The translations under genes were made by a program, and so were the position numbers. Below are positions 1 to 12,849 of a stretch of 64,000 nucleotides of DNA, piece after piece; position 1 is the stretch's first letter, and the number at the start of each line of letters is the position of its first letter. The notes beneath the pieces were generated by a model, which was given only the letters and a program-made list of their open reading frames with translations, made no database searches and was not told the DNA's origin. The stretch is from Terana coerulea (taxonomy: Eukaryota > Basidiomycota > Agaricomycetes > Polyporales > Phanerochaetaceae), in NCBI GenBank assembly GCA_024811115.1, contig JAKOGH010000051.1, positions 124,001 to 188,000 on the forward strand, given 5' to 3'.

Positions 1-118
1 TAGTACGGCTCGATTAAACGCTATTAGTTACTCCTCGTCACTTTGGTCACCCAGGAACGCCATGATGCTTTGCCGCGCGCTTCCGACCTACGAATAACGT
101 TAGTGCAAATACACAGAC

Positions 119-1806
119 TTATTCAAAACAAAGAATGCGCACCCGCTTTTTCTTCGACATCATCTCTGCGTCGCTCTCTTGCTCATCTGAATCTTCTGAC
201 CCCTTTTGCGCAGTCGTCTCTGAAGCCTTCCTCGACGTGCGGCGGGAGGCTACAGGCTCCCGAACCACGGCCTGCTCGAAGTTCTGGACATCCTCTACGC
301 AGAGCAAGCCGCACATAGATCAATCTAACATCACGTCGGAAAATGAAGTTCAACGCACCTAGCTCCTGCGCCAACTCTCTCTTCGCCTTGATAGACTTTG
401 CCTTTTCCATGCTCAGCCGTCCGGTCATGCCTAGATCGGCAAGGAGCGATTTGAGGCGCCGGATTTGGGCGGACTTATCGTCGGGAATGTCCTTGAACTC
501 TTTGCTCCAGACCTTGCGGACACCACAGGCGGTGATGAAGGACTGCTCAAGGATACTCAGGTAAGCATATGCGCGAAACGCAAATGGTGCAGATTTGGAA
601 CCTTGAGGCGTTTGATCTCCTGGTCATCAGGAGATTCCTCGCTGGTGTCTTTTGTCTTGCGCTTCCGACCCTTGGTGGCGGGCTGAGCCAGTATCTTCCG
701 TCAAGAAACGCAGCGCATATAGTCAAGTTGGCCTTACCGCTGATGGATCCTATGTCGTGGGATGCACGTAGGATGAGGAATTGGTACGGGGCATACATGA
801 AGTGGACTTACCCCTCTTGGAGCCTTTTTTCTGCCGTGCTTGTGGTCATGGGCATGATCCTCGGAGCCGCTGCTCTGTTTATCGACCAAGACGAAACAAT
901 TAAGGACAAGTTTGGATAAAGTCCCAAGGGGAGACGTACCTCTGCAGTGTCTGGCCTTGGCTCTGTGACGTGTGAGATATATTGTCTCAACAAAATATAC
1001 AATTAACCCACCGGGTTCGAGGTTTTCGGCGTTTATAGCCTTTGCTTCTGCGTTTGGTGAGGCCTGCTCGGCGAATAATTTTGAATGCGATAAGCAAGGC
1101 GAACATGACGAGGACGAGGATACGAACGGCTTTTGATGCTTTCCCATTAGTCGACTTCGCAGCAGCGGAACTTGTACCATTCTCGCCAGCACCATCTTCT
1201 TCATCTGAAGACGGCACCACGGACTTCAATCAATAACGGACGCTGGCATGAGCCTTAGTGTCATCAACGTCGCTCGAACCATGACTTACGGCGGACCGCA
1301 CAATTTTCTGACCCTTGCTTTTCTCAGAGTCTGCTTTCTTCGCCCGTGTAGCCTCCTCTTTCCCTGCCCGTGGCTTTTTCTTCGCCTGAGCCGATGTCAT
1401 ATCTGACTTGCGTTTCTTCGCTTTCGAGGGCTTCTCTTCCTCGCCAGGCTGCAATTCAACCTCCATGTTCGTCGCGCGCTTGTTTTCGACCTCTACCTCT
1501 TCCTAATGTGTGTTGTTGTGTGGTTTATATCAACCCGCCCTCAGCATATTGCGTACAGCTTACCATCATTTCCTTCACCACTGCGGTCAGCTCCCGCTTG
1601 TATTGCTGCAGGGCTCCTTCATCCAAACCAAGTCTCTTCTCAACTTCATTTCGAATCGTTTTTTGCGTCCACTCGCTGTCGAGGCACTAATTAGTTCGGC
1701 GACTTCAGCATGGTCTGCGCAGCACTCACTGTATCGTATCACTCTCCCAGAGCTCTGTGGCCAGCTCTTTTGTTTTCAGCACGGCATCCTCAAGGTCGAC
1801 ATCCAT
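119..1806 (-). CDS. HIRIP3-like histone-binding protein (CHZ-type)
   Basis: Multi-exon minus-strand gene. It starts at the ATG at 1806 (reads MDVDLEDAVLK), and the last exon stops at 119. The N-terminus is a short helical DEK_C-like segment (TIRNEVEKRLGLDE). It is followed by a Lys/Ser/Glu-rich stretch typical of nuclear proteins and by a VLVDKQ block resembling the VLIDEE motif of HIRIP3. The C-terminal part carries the family's most conserved block (ACGVRKVWSKEF, then LADLGMTGRLSMEKAKSIK and KRELAQEL) at about 550-330. HIRIP3 and Chz-type proteins bind H2A-H2B, and HIRIP3 also binds HIRA; a role in nuclear chromatin assembly is inferred from the family. The middle exons (about 730-1230) are hard to join by eye, so internal splice sites are uncertain. 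It shares a 299-base upstream region with VPS25. Confidence 0.75.
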
Positions 1807-2105
1807 TTTCGGAGAATATTGCGAAAGATTTCCGTGAATTTAGAGGGGTGTGAACGAGGAAGACGAGAACAGCAGCCTCAGCCCAACCTGAACGCGACAC
1901 GCGACGTCACAAGACCACCGGTCACTGCCGTGACGCTTCGCGCTGAAGGCGCTTAGTAGGCAACCCTAACCTCGCTTTGGGAGACAAGTCGGGGCCGGAT
2001 GCCTTGACGCTCTCAATCATAATGACCCTCGACGTCCACCACCTCTTCCGATACTCTCACACAGCCGTCAGCCTTCTTGGTAGAATTATTGATCATTGAT
2101 TAGCA
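1807..2105. promoter_or_regulatory. Shared divergent promoter, HIRIP3-like / VPS25
   Basis: The 299 bases between the start codons of the HIRIP3-like gene (-) and VPS25 (+) must hold both 5' regions. I see no clear TATA box, as is usual for fungal housekeeping promoters. No coding frame here continues either gene. Confidence 0.4.
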
Positions 2106-2916
2106 ATGTCTAGTCTATCAAATTCCTCACTTTCCACCTACAGGACGCCTTCAGGTACGTGCGGTTAAGTTTCCTGCCACAAAGTGATTGAAGGGGATAT
2201 AGGATACCTCCTACCATCCATACACTCGGCACCCCCGTTCTTCACGTACGCCTCGTCATTTTGTAGTGAACCGAGTGCTTGCTTAGCATGTAAAATGCCA
2301 GGCAGCAGCCAAATCCAACGACGCAGGCGACGGTGACTGAACATTGGACGAAGCTCATCTTATCGTACGCAAGACACAAACGTCTGTTCATGCTCCGAGT
2401 CGAGGATGCCGAAGTATCCAGTACCGATTGGGACGAGGTAATAAGGAATGAGCGGATCAACAGTGAGTCTGGTCCTCGTGTGACTTCGAAGTATTGATTC
2501 AAGCTTTGATCAAGGGAGGCTGCTGCCGAGCCACTTAGCGTTCATCATGGCGGACATGGTTGCGAAGAACCTTGCTGTATACGAACCGAGTAAGCAGACG
2601 AGGTCTGTGCTTTTGTACTGGCGCACCGCGGAGGAATGGGCAGAAGCGTTGCACGGATGGGTATGTGCTCAGCGACCTCGAGCCGATTTGGCATGTCTCA
2701 GTCGAAATGTTCTAGGCCGATTCAACTGGACAGCTAAACACCATCCTAACGTTTTACGACATCATCGAACCTCCTGTATCTTCTCCCCTTTCAGGCATTC
2801 CTATGACAATATTGCGCAAGACCATCTCCATCCTTGGCAAGACCGGCAGAGCACAGATAATCTCCGTTGCGGATGGTGAAGGTGTCCGGTTTCTCCCCGG
2901 AAATACAAGTAAGTAG
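2106..2916 (+). CDS. VPS25: ESCRT-II subunit Vps25
   Basis: Vps25 is the subunit of the ESCRT-II complex that contacts ESCRT-III. It acts on endosomes in sorting ubiquitinated membrane proteins into multivesicular bodies. Five exons can be joined in frame: 2106-2154, from 2203, from about 2296, from about 2522, and from about 2720 to the TAG at 2914-2916. The product (about 180 residues, normal for the family) begins with the proline/aromatic Vps25 N-terminus (YLLPSIHSAPPFFTQQPN). It then shows the first winged helix and the signature LLYWRTAEEWAEALHGWAD before the second winged helix, ending near GEGVRFLPGN. All splice sites are GT-AG and introns are about 48-65 bases. The start is the first ATG and gives the conserved N-terminus. 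It converges on the RING gene that ends at 3281. Confidence 0.9.
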
Positions 2917-3280
2917 ATGGGAGAAATGAGCCAACGACTGTTGGGGGTATGGTGGAACTTCGGGTTCGTGGTATGGATAGAATATAGCGGAATGATACCC
3001 CTTCATGTATCAATAGTGCTGCAGATGTGATCTTTGTACACGACCGAAGTTGGTGATGAATAGTAATACAATGACGCTGCGAGACCCACATGAAAATCGT
3101 AATGAGAGAAGACGTATAACTACACTACTGTCGGACGAGGAACGCAGAAGTTAACGGGAGCATGCACCTGGATATAGCGAAGAGGCGGAATGAGCTGGGC
3201 GAGTACATATATGCGGCTTGATAAGTCCGCTTTCAATAACGTTACGGTCTGAAAGACGAGCAAAAATGATTTGGCATCAT

Positions 3281-4226
3281 CTAGGTGTCGGCAGCCACCG
3301 CCTCTTCTTCTTCCTGTAGTGATTCCGAGATGTATGCCATGAGCTTCGGTGAGTCGGGAGGAGACTGCTTGACCTGCGGTCCCAGTGACGTGACCCTTAG
3401 CCGCTTCAAAGCTGGCTCGCAGTCGGAGCAGTCGGAGCAGTACGAGTCTTCGCTTGAAGAGAACGAGGAAGACCGGCATCTAGAGCTGCCGGACGAAGAC
3501 ATCCGAGACGACGGCCGAGGGGGTGAGCGTATCAGACGCGGGAGTGAGGATGCGTCTGGAGGAGTCGAGAGCCTGTGCAAAACACCGTCAGCCCACATGC
3601 CGCGGGGAGCTCGAAGAATACATACAGGTCATCGTCACCCAGCTTCCTCTTCAGTGCATTATACTTCTTCTCGAGATCGTCCCTTTCTTTCTTCAGCTTG
3701 ATCGCATGGTCGCGCGCGAGACGTGCGAGGCCGACGAGCCCGAGGGACGCGGATGCGTGCACGGCCGCGCGTTTCCGCCAGACTTCGCAGCAGGAGCGCA
3801 GCGAGGCGGACTCTGCCCGGAGCCGCTCGCATTCGGCGGCTGGTGTGGAGGCGGGGACTGAGCTGGGAATCGTGAAGTCAAGCGCGAGCCGACGGATGGC
3901 GGGCGTGAGATGTGGTCGGAGGTGGGTCGGTATAAGTTGTGGATCGACGTTTGCTGTATTGGATGGGTAAGTGGAGGTCCTGAAATTGCTGCAGGACGGA
4001 AGATATACCAATTAAAAACGGAGAACGACATGTGGGGCAGAAGTGTTGCTGTGTGAAGGGCTGAACGTTGCGGACAACCCTTACAATGCAGTCATAGCAA
4101 AATACATGACCTAGGATGGAAGCATCAGGCATTACTCCGTAGTACAGATTGAACTGGTGGCCGCTTACCGCAAGATAAAGCTGCTGGGTTCCGCAGTGCG
4201 TTGAGGCAAATGAGACACGTCGGCAT
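3281..4226 (-). CDS. Small C3HC4 RING-finger protein with coiled coil
   Basis: The first exon from the ATG at 4226 encodes MPTCLICLNALRNPAALSC. After a 5' intron the frame continues CGHVFCYDCIV...CPTCR, giving a complete N-terminal RING with all eight ligands. A second intron (donor after ...SPFLI, phase 1) joins to ANVDPQLIPTHLRPHLTP, a helical block that follows the RING in many agaricomycete RING proteins. Next come an alanine/arginine-rich coiled coil (about residues 85-150, KLKKERDDLEKKYNALKRKL) and, after another intron, a serine-rich tail ending at 3281. It is probably a ubiquitin E3 ligase; its substrate is unknown. It is not a close relative of the 30-52 kb RING family, which has a different linker. 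Confidence 0.85.
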
Positions 4227-6478
4227 GATAGAGAGTCGGTACTCTCACGAAACCGTGAGGTGGGATGTAATATGTAACCGAAAGGTGGGTCGAAGTGTAA
4301 GGTGTACATCACCTACGAGACGAGAGGCATCTTATATTCCAGCACCCTGAGCACACATCGGAGGTAGTAGGTAACGTCTCCACCCGAAGGCTGCCGGTAT
4401 GATACCATGGACGTACGAATAGGACCATAAAGCCATGGCCTGCCACGGCGCATCATGCTTGCGTGGTCGAGACTCGAGCCGTAGCAGGGCAGGTCGCCGC
4501 ACGAAGGCTTGTGCCCTGAGGGAACGACCAGCATCTGGAGAGATCGACGCTGGAACGCGAGCGGTCTGGGCAGTACGGCGCCATGAACAGCCCCTCCGCC
4601 CGCATTTGTCGTGGGATGGCCATTGCAGCGTAAGCCTATTTGGTGTACCGGTCAATCAAGCTTGTCAGTAAATATCATACTAGTGCAATTGGTACTCAAC
4701 GGTCGTAGAGAATGGTTGGCTCGGTACACCGTACAATGAGGGAAGATGCGGTCCTTCAAGTGTGTTCTTGCTTCGGAGTTACAAGGCCCAGACTCGGCCG
4801 GAACGGTCTGATTCCGAGGGCGTTAAAGTCTTGGGATATGTCCCGAACGAGATGGTAAGTAGAAAGAAGTAAATAATATCTATTTCTGTTCTTACCATAT
4901 ACAGACCCTGATTAAGCAACAAATAATTAGCACCCCTGGGACTTCTGAATCTGTATGCACCCCAACTCTATCTTGAGCATCGTCCTGCACGATGTTCGAC
5001 GTCTTTCCCCGGCTGCTGTCGGCAGCGCATATTATCGACATGCACAACAGGCATTCGTTTCACATCGCAGCCCATACTTCGGTGAATGGCATCTCTGGGG
5101 TTGCTAAGCCAATTGTTTTACGTGGTGAGGATTACTTCGACTCTCGCGACTTACTGCAGCACACTTATCACCCTACGTACGGCAGGAGGCTACACTCTCC
5201 TTTCAGGTATTAAAATCTCTCAGTAAACGTGAATAAGGCAGAGTGTAAATTGGAAGGAACGCTTCCACTGTACAGCCAGACCACAGCTTCGAAGTTTCGT
5301 GGACGAGCAGGCATGTAGGCTTTGGTAGAGGAAGCCTGACATCTGGTAGTACGTCGTATATTTCGATCTGGTTGTTTGTTCCTACTGAACGATATCTGCA
5401 GACTATGCAGCGCCGCGCGGGAAGGCTATTGCGTCCAGGCCAATTGGTCGACCCGGCTCCTCTAGACTCAGACGGCGGAGACGATGTGCCCGAAAGCCGC
5501 AACGCTGCACCTGGCACTACTTCGCTCGAGTGCACGATACAGAGTAGGGAAGTTGCCACCATACAGAACGCCCTCTTCGCGCTTTGCCGACGAGGATATC
5601 AGGCACTCGCGGCTATGTTTCGCTCGAGTAGCGTACTGATGAAGCTGGCTGGATAACCTGACAGTATCTTCTCACTGTACAGGACAAATCTCACGTGGTC
5701 CACGTCGTGCAATGCCAGGTGCACCTCTAGCTACTTCTGGACGACATGGCACGGTGAGCCGTGTAACGCTGCCGTTAGCTGTCATCCATTAATGTGCACC
5801 GTAGCTGCAAATAAGCTGATGGACCAAGCCGCGATACTCCCCGACATTGATAGCTAGCCTCTCAATCAGCGTGTACGGGATCTGAAAGAAGGAGCGATAG
5901 GCGTTATGGCCGTTTGGCCCCTCGATGCGTCAACCGGCCGTGCGTTGCATCATGTTGAGACGTGCTGATCAATGCTAAAGGATGCGCGAATGAGGAAGCG
6001 TAAAGCCGCACCAAAGCTGGTTGTCGTTGGCCTTCGGATCGTATCTGTGACTACGCTAGCGAGTACATATTCATCCACGATGTTTGCCACTTACGACCAA
6101 CATACATGCGCACATTTGAATACAAACGGTTTCATATGAATTATCCCTCGGCGGGCCGGGCACGCTTCAGCTTCCTTTCGTACATGACCATGAGGCAGCC
6201 CAAGGCTTCAAGCGCGTCAGGCAGGTTGCAACAAATGCATGAAAAACAAATTACATTGACTATAGTACTTGCACGCATACAACAGGGTATTAAGGCACAG
6301 GTTGGTTTCGTTCTCGAGCTCCGGACTCGAGAACTACTTGTCCTGACGACCACGCAGAGGTCTGTGCCAGGACGACCAGACGTCGCCCTCCGCCAGGAAG
6401 ACAGCTGCCCAGGTCAACAGGCTCATTTATGTGAGTCAGCCATAGTTATGCACCGAAAGAGGTGGACCTGTTCATGAT
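4227..6478. other. Gene-poor stretch, no supported gene
   Basis: I find only short open frames with no recognisable domain. The frames at 4992-5213 (+) and 5372-5656 (+) are open for 70-95 codons but have no family resemblance I can name and no splice context that extends them. The stretch leads into the hairpin minisatellite. Confidence 0.4.
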
Positions 6479-7400
6479 GGTCTACATTCACTAGGTTTGA
6501 GAGGGACATGCCCGGCCTAGTGAACACAGGTCGATATTTACTAGGCTTGAGTGGGACGAGCCCGCCACGGTAAATACAGACCAGTAGAAGCCATCGCAGC
6601 TGGTTCTACATTCACTGGGTTTGAGAGGGACATGCCCCGCCCAGTGAACACAGGTCTATATTTACTGGGCGTGAATGGGACGAGCCCGCCGCGGTAAACA
6701 TAGACCAGTAGAAGCTATTGCAGCTGGTCGGTGGTTCTACATTCACTAGGTTTGAGAGGGACATGCCCCGCCTAGTGAACACAGGTCTACATTTACTGAT
6801 CTCAAGAGACGCGTAAATGTAGACCAGTAGAAGTCGTCGCCGCTGGTCGGTGGTTCTACATTCACTGGGTTTGAGAGGGACATGCCCCGCCCAGTGAACA
6901 CAGGTCTATATATACTGGGCTTGAGTGGGACGAGCCCGCCGCGGTAAATATAGACCAATAGAAACCATAGCATCTGGTTCTACATCCACTAGGTTTGAGA
7001 GGACATGCCCCGCCTAGTGAACATAGGCCTACATTTACTGATCTCAAGGGATGCGTAAATATAGACCAGTAGAAGCCATCGCCGCTGGTCGGTGGTTCTA
7101 CATCCGCTGGGTTTGAAAGGGACATGCCCCGCCCAGTGAACACAGGTCTATATTTACTGGACATGAATGGGACGAGCCCGCCGCGGTAAATATAGACCAG
7201 TAGAAGCCATCGCATCTGGTTCTACATTCACTGGGTTTGAGAGGGACATGCCCCGCCCAGCGAACACAGGTCTACATTTACTGATCTCAAGGGACGCGTA
7301 AATATAGACCAGTAGAAGCCATCGTAACTTGTCCATGGTCTATACATTCACTGGAATTTAAGCGGGATGTGTCCGCCCCAGTAAACATAGACTCATAGAA
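6479..7400. repeat. Minisatellite of ~115-130 bp units, each with two hairpins
   Basis: Seven full units begin near 6479, 6601, 6732, 6852, 6976, 7094 and 7218, and a degraded partial unit runs from 7331 to 7400. Every unit has a first inverted repeat (stem ttcactggg / cccagtgaa, loop about 20 bases) and a second one (stem gtctatatttac / gtaaatatagac), followed by a tail near gaccagtagaagccatcgc. Two unit types occur. Type A has a second hairpin with a GC-rich inner part (gggacgagcccgccgcgg). Type B has a shorter one (ctgatctcaagggacgc). From unit 2 onward they alternate A, B, A, B, A, B, so the real repeat is a dimer of about 240 bases. Open frames across the array on the minus strand are by-products of repeat length. 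Confidence 0.95.
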
Positions 7401-7431
7401 CTGTGTAGGAACTATGTCCAGCACAGATTCG

Positions 7432-7700
7432 AGGGTAGACTCGGGACGATGCCCGAGCCTTGGGAAATCAGTGCAGCCCCTGATACGTTCCCTTGCCGTA
7501 GAGTGGACCTTGTCCATCATCCCGAAGACAGGGCAAGCGCGAACGCAGCGCCCGTCTGTTGAAGTGGGTGCGAAGCCCAAATCCTGGAGAGGCTGGACCT
7601 TGTCCCCACGCGATTACTCGCGTGACCTCTCCTTGACGAGGAACTGGGCAGATGCCCAGCTCTCGGAGGCGGAGAGAAATTAATCTCAGCTCCGACCTCG
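7432..7700. other. Run of consecutive stem-loops, possible structured RNA
   Basis: Directly after the minisatellite, six or seven separate stems follow one another. Pairs seen: 7440-7445 with 7452-7457 (ctcggg/cccgag); 7462-7471 with 7480-7492 (nested gggaa and atcag); 7492-7497 with 7532-7537, enclosing 7504-7508 with 7512-7516; 7586-7592 with 7626-7632, enclosing the perfect 7-base stem 7607-7613 with 7618-7624; and 7644-7650 with 7653-7659. The spacing resembles that of the hairpins in the array, so this may be a diverged part of it or a structured transcript. No known RNA family is recognised. Confidence 0.4.
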
Positions 7701-7710
7701 TACAGAGCCT

Positions 7711-8700
7711 AAAGCCGGAGAATAGTCAGTAGTTACGAAGGAGAAAGAGTAAGTTGAAGCAGCTCAATCTCGATGGTCAGTACTTGTATTGTTTCTGAGG
7801 CGGAAGGGAGATGGGCGGAGAGGGAAAGGGGAGCTGGGGAGGTCAAGTCGAAGTGGGCCAGTCTTTATACCCGTGGAGGCTGACAGGGTCACGCGTCTGA
7901 CCGTTTGTTTGCAGTAAACGGGCTCGATCGCGACGCGTCGGCGCGTCGTCGACAGGCGCTCAAGCCTCGGGCTTCGGCCCTCAGGCCCGGCTGTGTCCGG
8001 TGCTTCGACCTGGTGGCGTTCACGAACCTGCGCGGCTGCTTAGTACGCTTCCGTCCTCTTCTCTCGTCGCTCTCCAGAGTCCCACCGCAGAATGGCCATA
8101 ATTCGACTGCATTTTCTGAAAATCTCAGCTGTTTTTCTCGCACCGAGTCCAAGTGATCCAAACAGCAGTGGCGGCAATTCCTGGGATGCGAGCACGATCA
8201 GTATCACCGTCCGACGGTCGAGGACGTCGTGTTGTCGACTTTGCGGGGTTCCCGACTCAAACTCCTCGCCGTTTAGACCTGGATTCCGACTCATCTGTAC
8301 CGGGCAGTTGGATCTCTCGATATCGACGGCGAAAGCAATTGCGCGCCTACGACATCGGCTTGTGCCGCTGCTTCCGAGTCGACGCTTTCGGACAGTCCAG
8401 CAGGCTTCGGTGCGCCGCTCCACATCTTTTTCTCTTTTCTCACCTTTTTGGGATAGAGCAGCCGTTCTTTTGGGCTGTTATGCGTCCTGAGGCCGACGGG
8501 AGCACAGCGGGCTTCGAACATGTCCGTTTTGCGCTCTGGTGTCGGGATGCGGCTCTCCTCCTCTCTTACCACCACAACCACCTGCGTCCCCCCTCCTCAC
8601 CACTCGCGCTGGATTGCTCTCGAGAGACTGTCTGCTCTTCGGTATGACACCGTCCTTACTTTCGCAGATGTGTATCGGAATCTTATGGTAGTTTGGTCAG
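7711..8700. other. No supported gene
   Basis: GC-rich sequence with overlapping open frames on both strands (for example 8153-8647 +) but no recognisable domain or consistent splicing. It may include upstream sequence of the BTB relic that follows. Confidence 0.3.
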
Positions 8701-8705
8701 TGTAA

Positions 8706-10338
8706 ATGCCGCCATTGTCTCAGACACCCGTTTCAAGCATGTCGAACCAGTCTCTCATCGCGACACCCTCTCTCTCCGCCCGAGCAGGATCCAATACATC
8801 ATCTTTGTCGTCAGCGGTTCGAGCGCCCCTTACTACCAGCACCAAGTACAACATCAAGACTACTATGTTTATCCCCCGCCCTCAGCCCCGCAAGAAAGAA
8901 TATTCCGTCTGCGGTATGATTTAGTCCTCGATTTTTAGATGTGTTGGAACCTCACAGCTTCTTTGGTAGGACGGCCGTCAAGGCCCCCTTGCAACCAGTC
9001 CGAGTCGAGATACTACCCATGCCACGGACGCTCAAGCGTCTCCGCACTGCGAAACCCTCCACAACCGTCCCAAGGAGCTCCAACGCTTCGTCTTCCTCCT
9101 CAACGGTCGAAGCGCCCGTTGCTAGCATCAAGTACTTCAAGGGCCACCCGGACCCGGATGCTCTTTACGATGCGCAGGAGATCCAACGACGTTTGCGGTC
9201 AACAAGACGCTGCTGGCCTCCCAGTCGCCTTTTTTCTCTGGACTGCTCTTCGGCGACCGCATTTCATCAGCCTTCACCTCTGGCGCACGCAAGCGCAAGC
9301 CATCCGCTCCCTGCAGACTTGGACGCCGTTCGCAACCTTCCCATTTTTGACGTACCTGGCGCGCAACGTGTTCTCGACAAGGCACTGTGCTTCACACTCG
9401 CTAAGCATGACCTACCCCCGTTCACGACATAGCGGAGCTGGTGTCCTTGCTCTTGCTTTTGCGTAAGCTCAAGCTCGTGCATGCGTTCTGCGCCGCCGCC
9501 CGCGAATTTTGGCCGGAGTTCACCCGGGCGGATGCTACGTATACCTATGTGCTTGCGTGTGAGCAGAAATGCCCGACGCGCGCTGCACTGGCCGTGTTCG
9601 ATACCCTGAAGAGCCCGCTTCCACCTATTGCCCTCGGCCGCGCAGAACCCTTAGACGACGGCGCCGAGTCAGGCTACGTCATCAAGCTCTGACCAGGCAT
9701 ACGTCGAGACATGGAGGGCGAGCACGATGGAGGAGATCATCAAGACAATTCTCTTCCGAGACGACGAGGGTGTCATCCATATGCCGCATTTACCCGACAC
9801 ATTTGCTAGCAGGTCCCTCCTCTTCGAGTGCACTCTGACAGGTTCACGGACAAACATCCCCTCGCGACTTGTCTGCTTTCAAGGCGACATACCGTACTCA
9901 CCCCATTCATGGGTGCTTAGGTTCATCGAGAGAGCGGAGACCCATCTCTCCAGACACCCGTTGCGCCCATGGGATGACGTCATCAAGGACGCCATGGACG
10001 ACTTCCATGTCGGCTGCGACGAGTGTCACGCAGGTGAAGTGCGGATCCGACACGACCTGAAGATCTTGTGCGGTATCCTCGCAAGGGCTGCAGAGACCAT
10101 TGCATGGCGGGTGAATACTCTTTTTTTTGTTTTTGTTTTGGCGTCCCACAGACTTCTAACAGTTGATGTCCAGGCGTGCTACGATTGGGATCCTCCGGCT
10201 TCGCAGGTGTGTTCGTCGTCGCATGTGCTTCGCCTTCACGGCGCTAATAGATGGTCTGATACAGCCCGTCGTGGTCTGTCGTCCGCCCATGCTGCTGCCC
10301 ACGTCGGCCCATCTGTATCAAACAAGTACAGCCCGTGA
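8706..10338 (+). pseudogene. Broken BTB/POZ-like gene
   Basis: Pieces of one protein lie in different frames of the plus strand. An N-terminal Ser-rich segment begins MPRTLKRLRTAKPS at 9019. The core BTB strand-helix (FAVNKTLLASQSPFFSGLLF, about 9193-9250) is in a second frame. The piece LPADLDAVRNLPIFDVPG (about 9310) returns to the first frame. After the TAG at about 9430 the reading continues in another frame with ELVSLLLLLRKLKLVHAF. From 9727 a further frame reads MEEIIKTILFRDDEGVIHMP to about 10112. At least four frame changes are needed. Two of them (near 9170 and at the C run 9415-9419) are cured by one extra C, so assembly error contributes. A second partial copy of the N-terminal segment lies at about 8770-8850. 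Function: presumed BTB-domain protein; activity doubtful. Confidence 0.6.
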
Positions 10339-10399
10339 AGGCGCGAGCTGCCCTGAGCCACCTGTCGCAGTGCTATGAGCTACGTGGAGGAGCGCACCG

Positions 10400-11428
10400 T
10401 AGGTGCTCGGCTTTTTGCCGCCGATAGTGACTCAAACCTCAAACCTCAGCTTCACATTATATTCTATCCGGTCAACCGTCCGTCAACTAGTACATAATCT
10501 ACATCACTCATTTGTCGTATACAACACCTCCATGTCGTACACAATACCTAGGCTACAACCTATTGTGGACACTTAAGTACATACTTAACCACAACTCGGA
10601 CATCTTCTTTCGTTCTCTGTTTTTCTCTCCCATTTTATTAGTCTACCATGTACTTGCCTCGAACCCTCGTCGCAACGTAGCCCGTTCATGTTATGTTGCG
10701 ACTGATACCGCGCTAAGTCTTGTCGACAGTCGATCCGCCAGAGAATCCGAGTCGGCAGTCGCCGAGACTTTGTGGCGTTCCCGGCGTTTTCCGGGAAGGC
10801 GCTTTCTCCTTGGTGACGCCTAACTTCAAGTCCCACCCGACTGAAGCAATACCGCCGAGTCCTTCTCCTTACTCGCACTTGCCAATTATTTATGATTTTA
10901 AACGACGGAAACTCTTTTTGTAAAATAACGCGGCCAAACTTCTCTTAGCGGTCCGGAATGAATGGCGCTGTCTTTGTGGCAGCGTCGCGCCGCAAGGCTA
11001 CTATGGGTGCCTCTCCGTTCGAGAATTGCGCATTGACGCATCGCGACTCTGGTAATGGCAGCGATATTGAGGCGGTGCTGGATAGGCGCGTGTTAGTTGC
11101 TGGGCCCTGGCTTTTTGGGGCTTGGAAGAGACACGCAAGAGCGTTTCATTTCCACGTGCACTCGGTTACTCATAGTGGCGACTCGGAGAGGGATGCAGCT
11201 CGGTCTGCTCGGAACGTAGAGGTGAACGGTAAGAGGTGTATGGTGATAGTACAAAAGCAATAGTACATAGAAACAGCGAACAGAATCTGGCAGATAAGGA
11301 TCAGCCGATGAGACACAAAACTATCCACCCTGAGTATATCCTCGCAAGCGGAATCGTTCAAGCACCCGGAGGAGGGACACTGCGAGAGGCGGTTAGCGGA
11401 CAGCCTATAGAAGTGAAATGAAGCAGGC
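10400..11428. other. No supported gene
   Basis: An AT-richer stretch between the BTB relic and the 3' end of the peroxidase gene. The longest frame (10958-11263 +) has no recognisable features. The part next to 11429 is probably the peroxidase 3' UTR. Confidence 0.4.
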
Positions 11429-12748
<1,320 letters not shown>

Positions 12749-12819
12749 GGTCGTCCTGAGTCGGGGAGAACTACAGAGGAGAGACGGATGTCCTGAGGAT
12801 ACAAGGGCAGCAACGGACA

Positions 12820-12830
12820 CCTTATATACC
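12820..12830 (-). promoter_or_regulatory. TATA box of the peroxidase gene
   Basis: The minus strand reads ggtatataagg about 72-82 bases before the peroxidase ATG, the usual distance for a fungal TATA box. A strong TATA box suits a regulated secreted enzyme. Confidence 0.65.
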
Positions 12831-12849
12831 TGTCGCCGAACACCATGCA

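Noticed and set aside
6746..7336. Minus-strand open frames with repeated VYIYRGGLVP-like words
   Set aside because: They come from the minisatellite units being read in several frames. The same hairpin words recur, with no start or splice logic.
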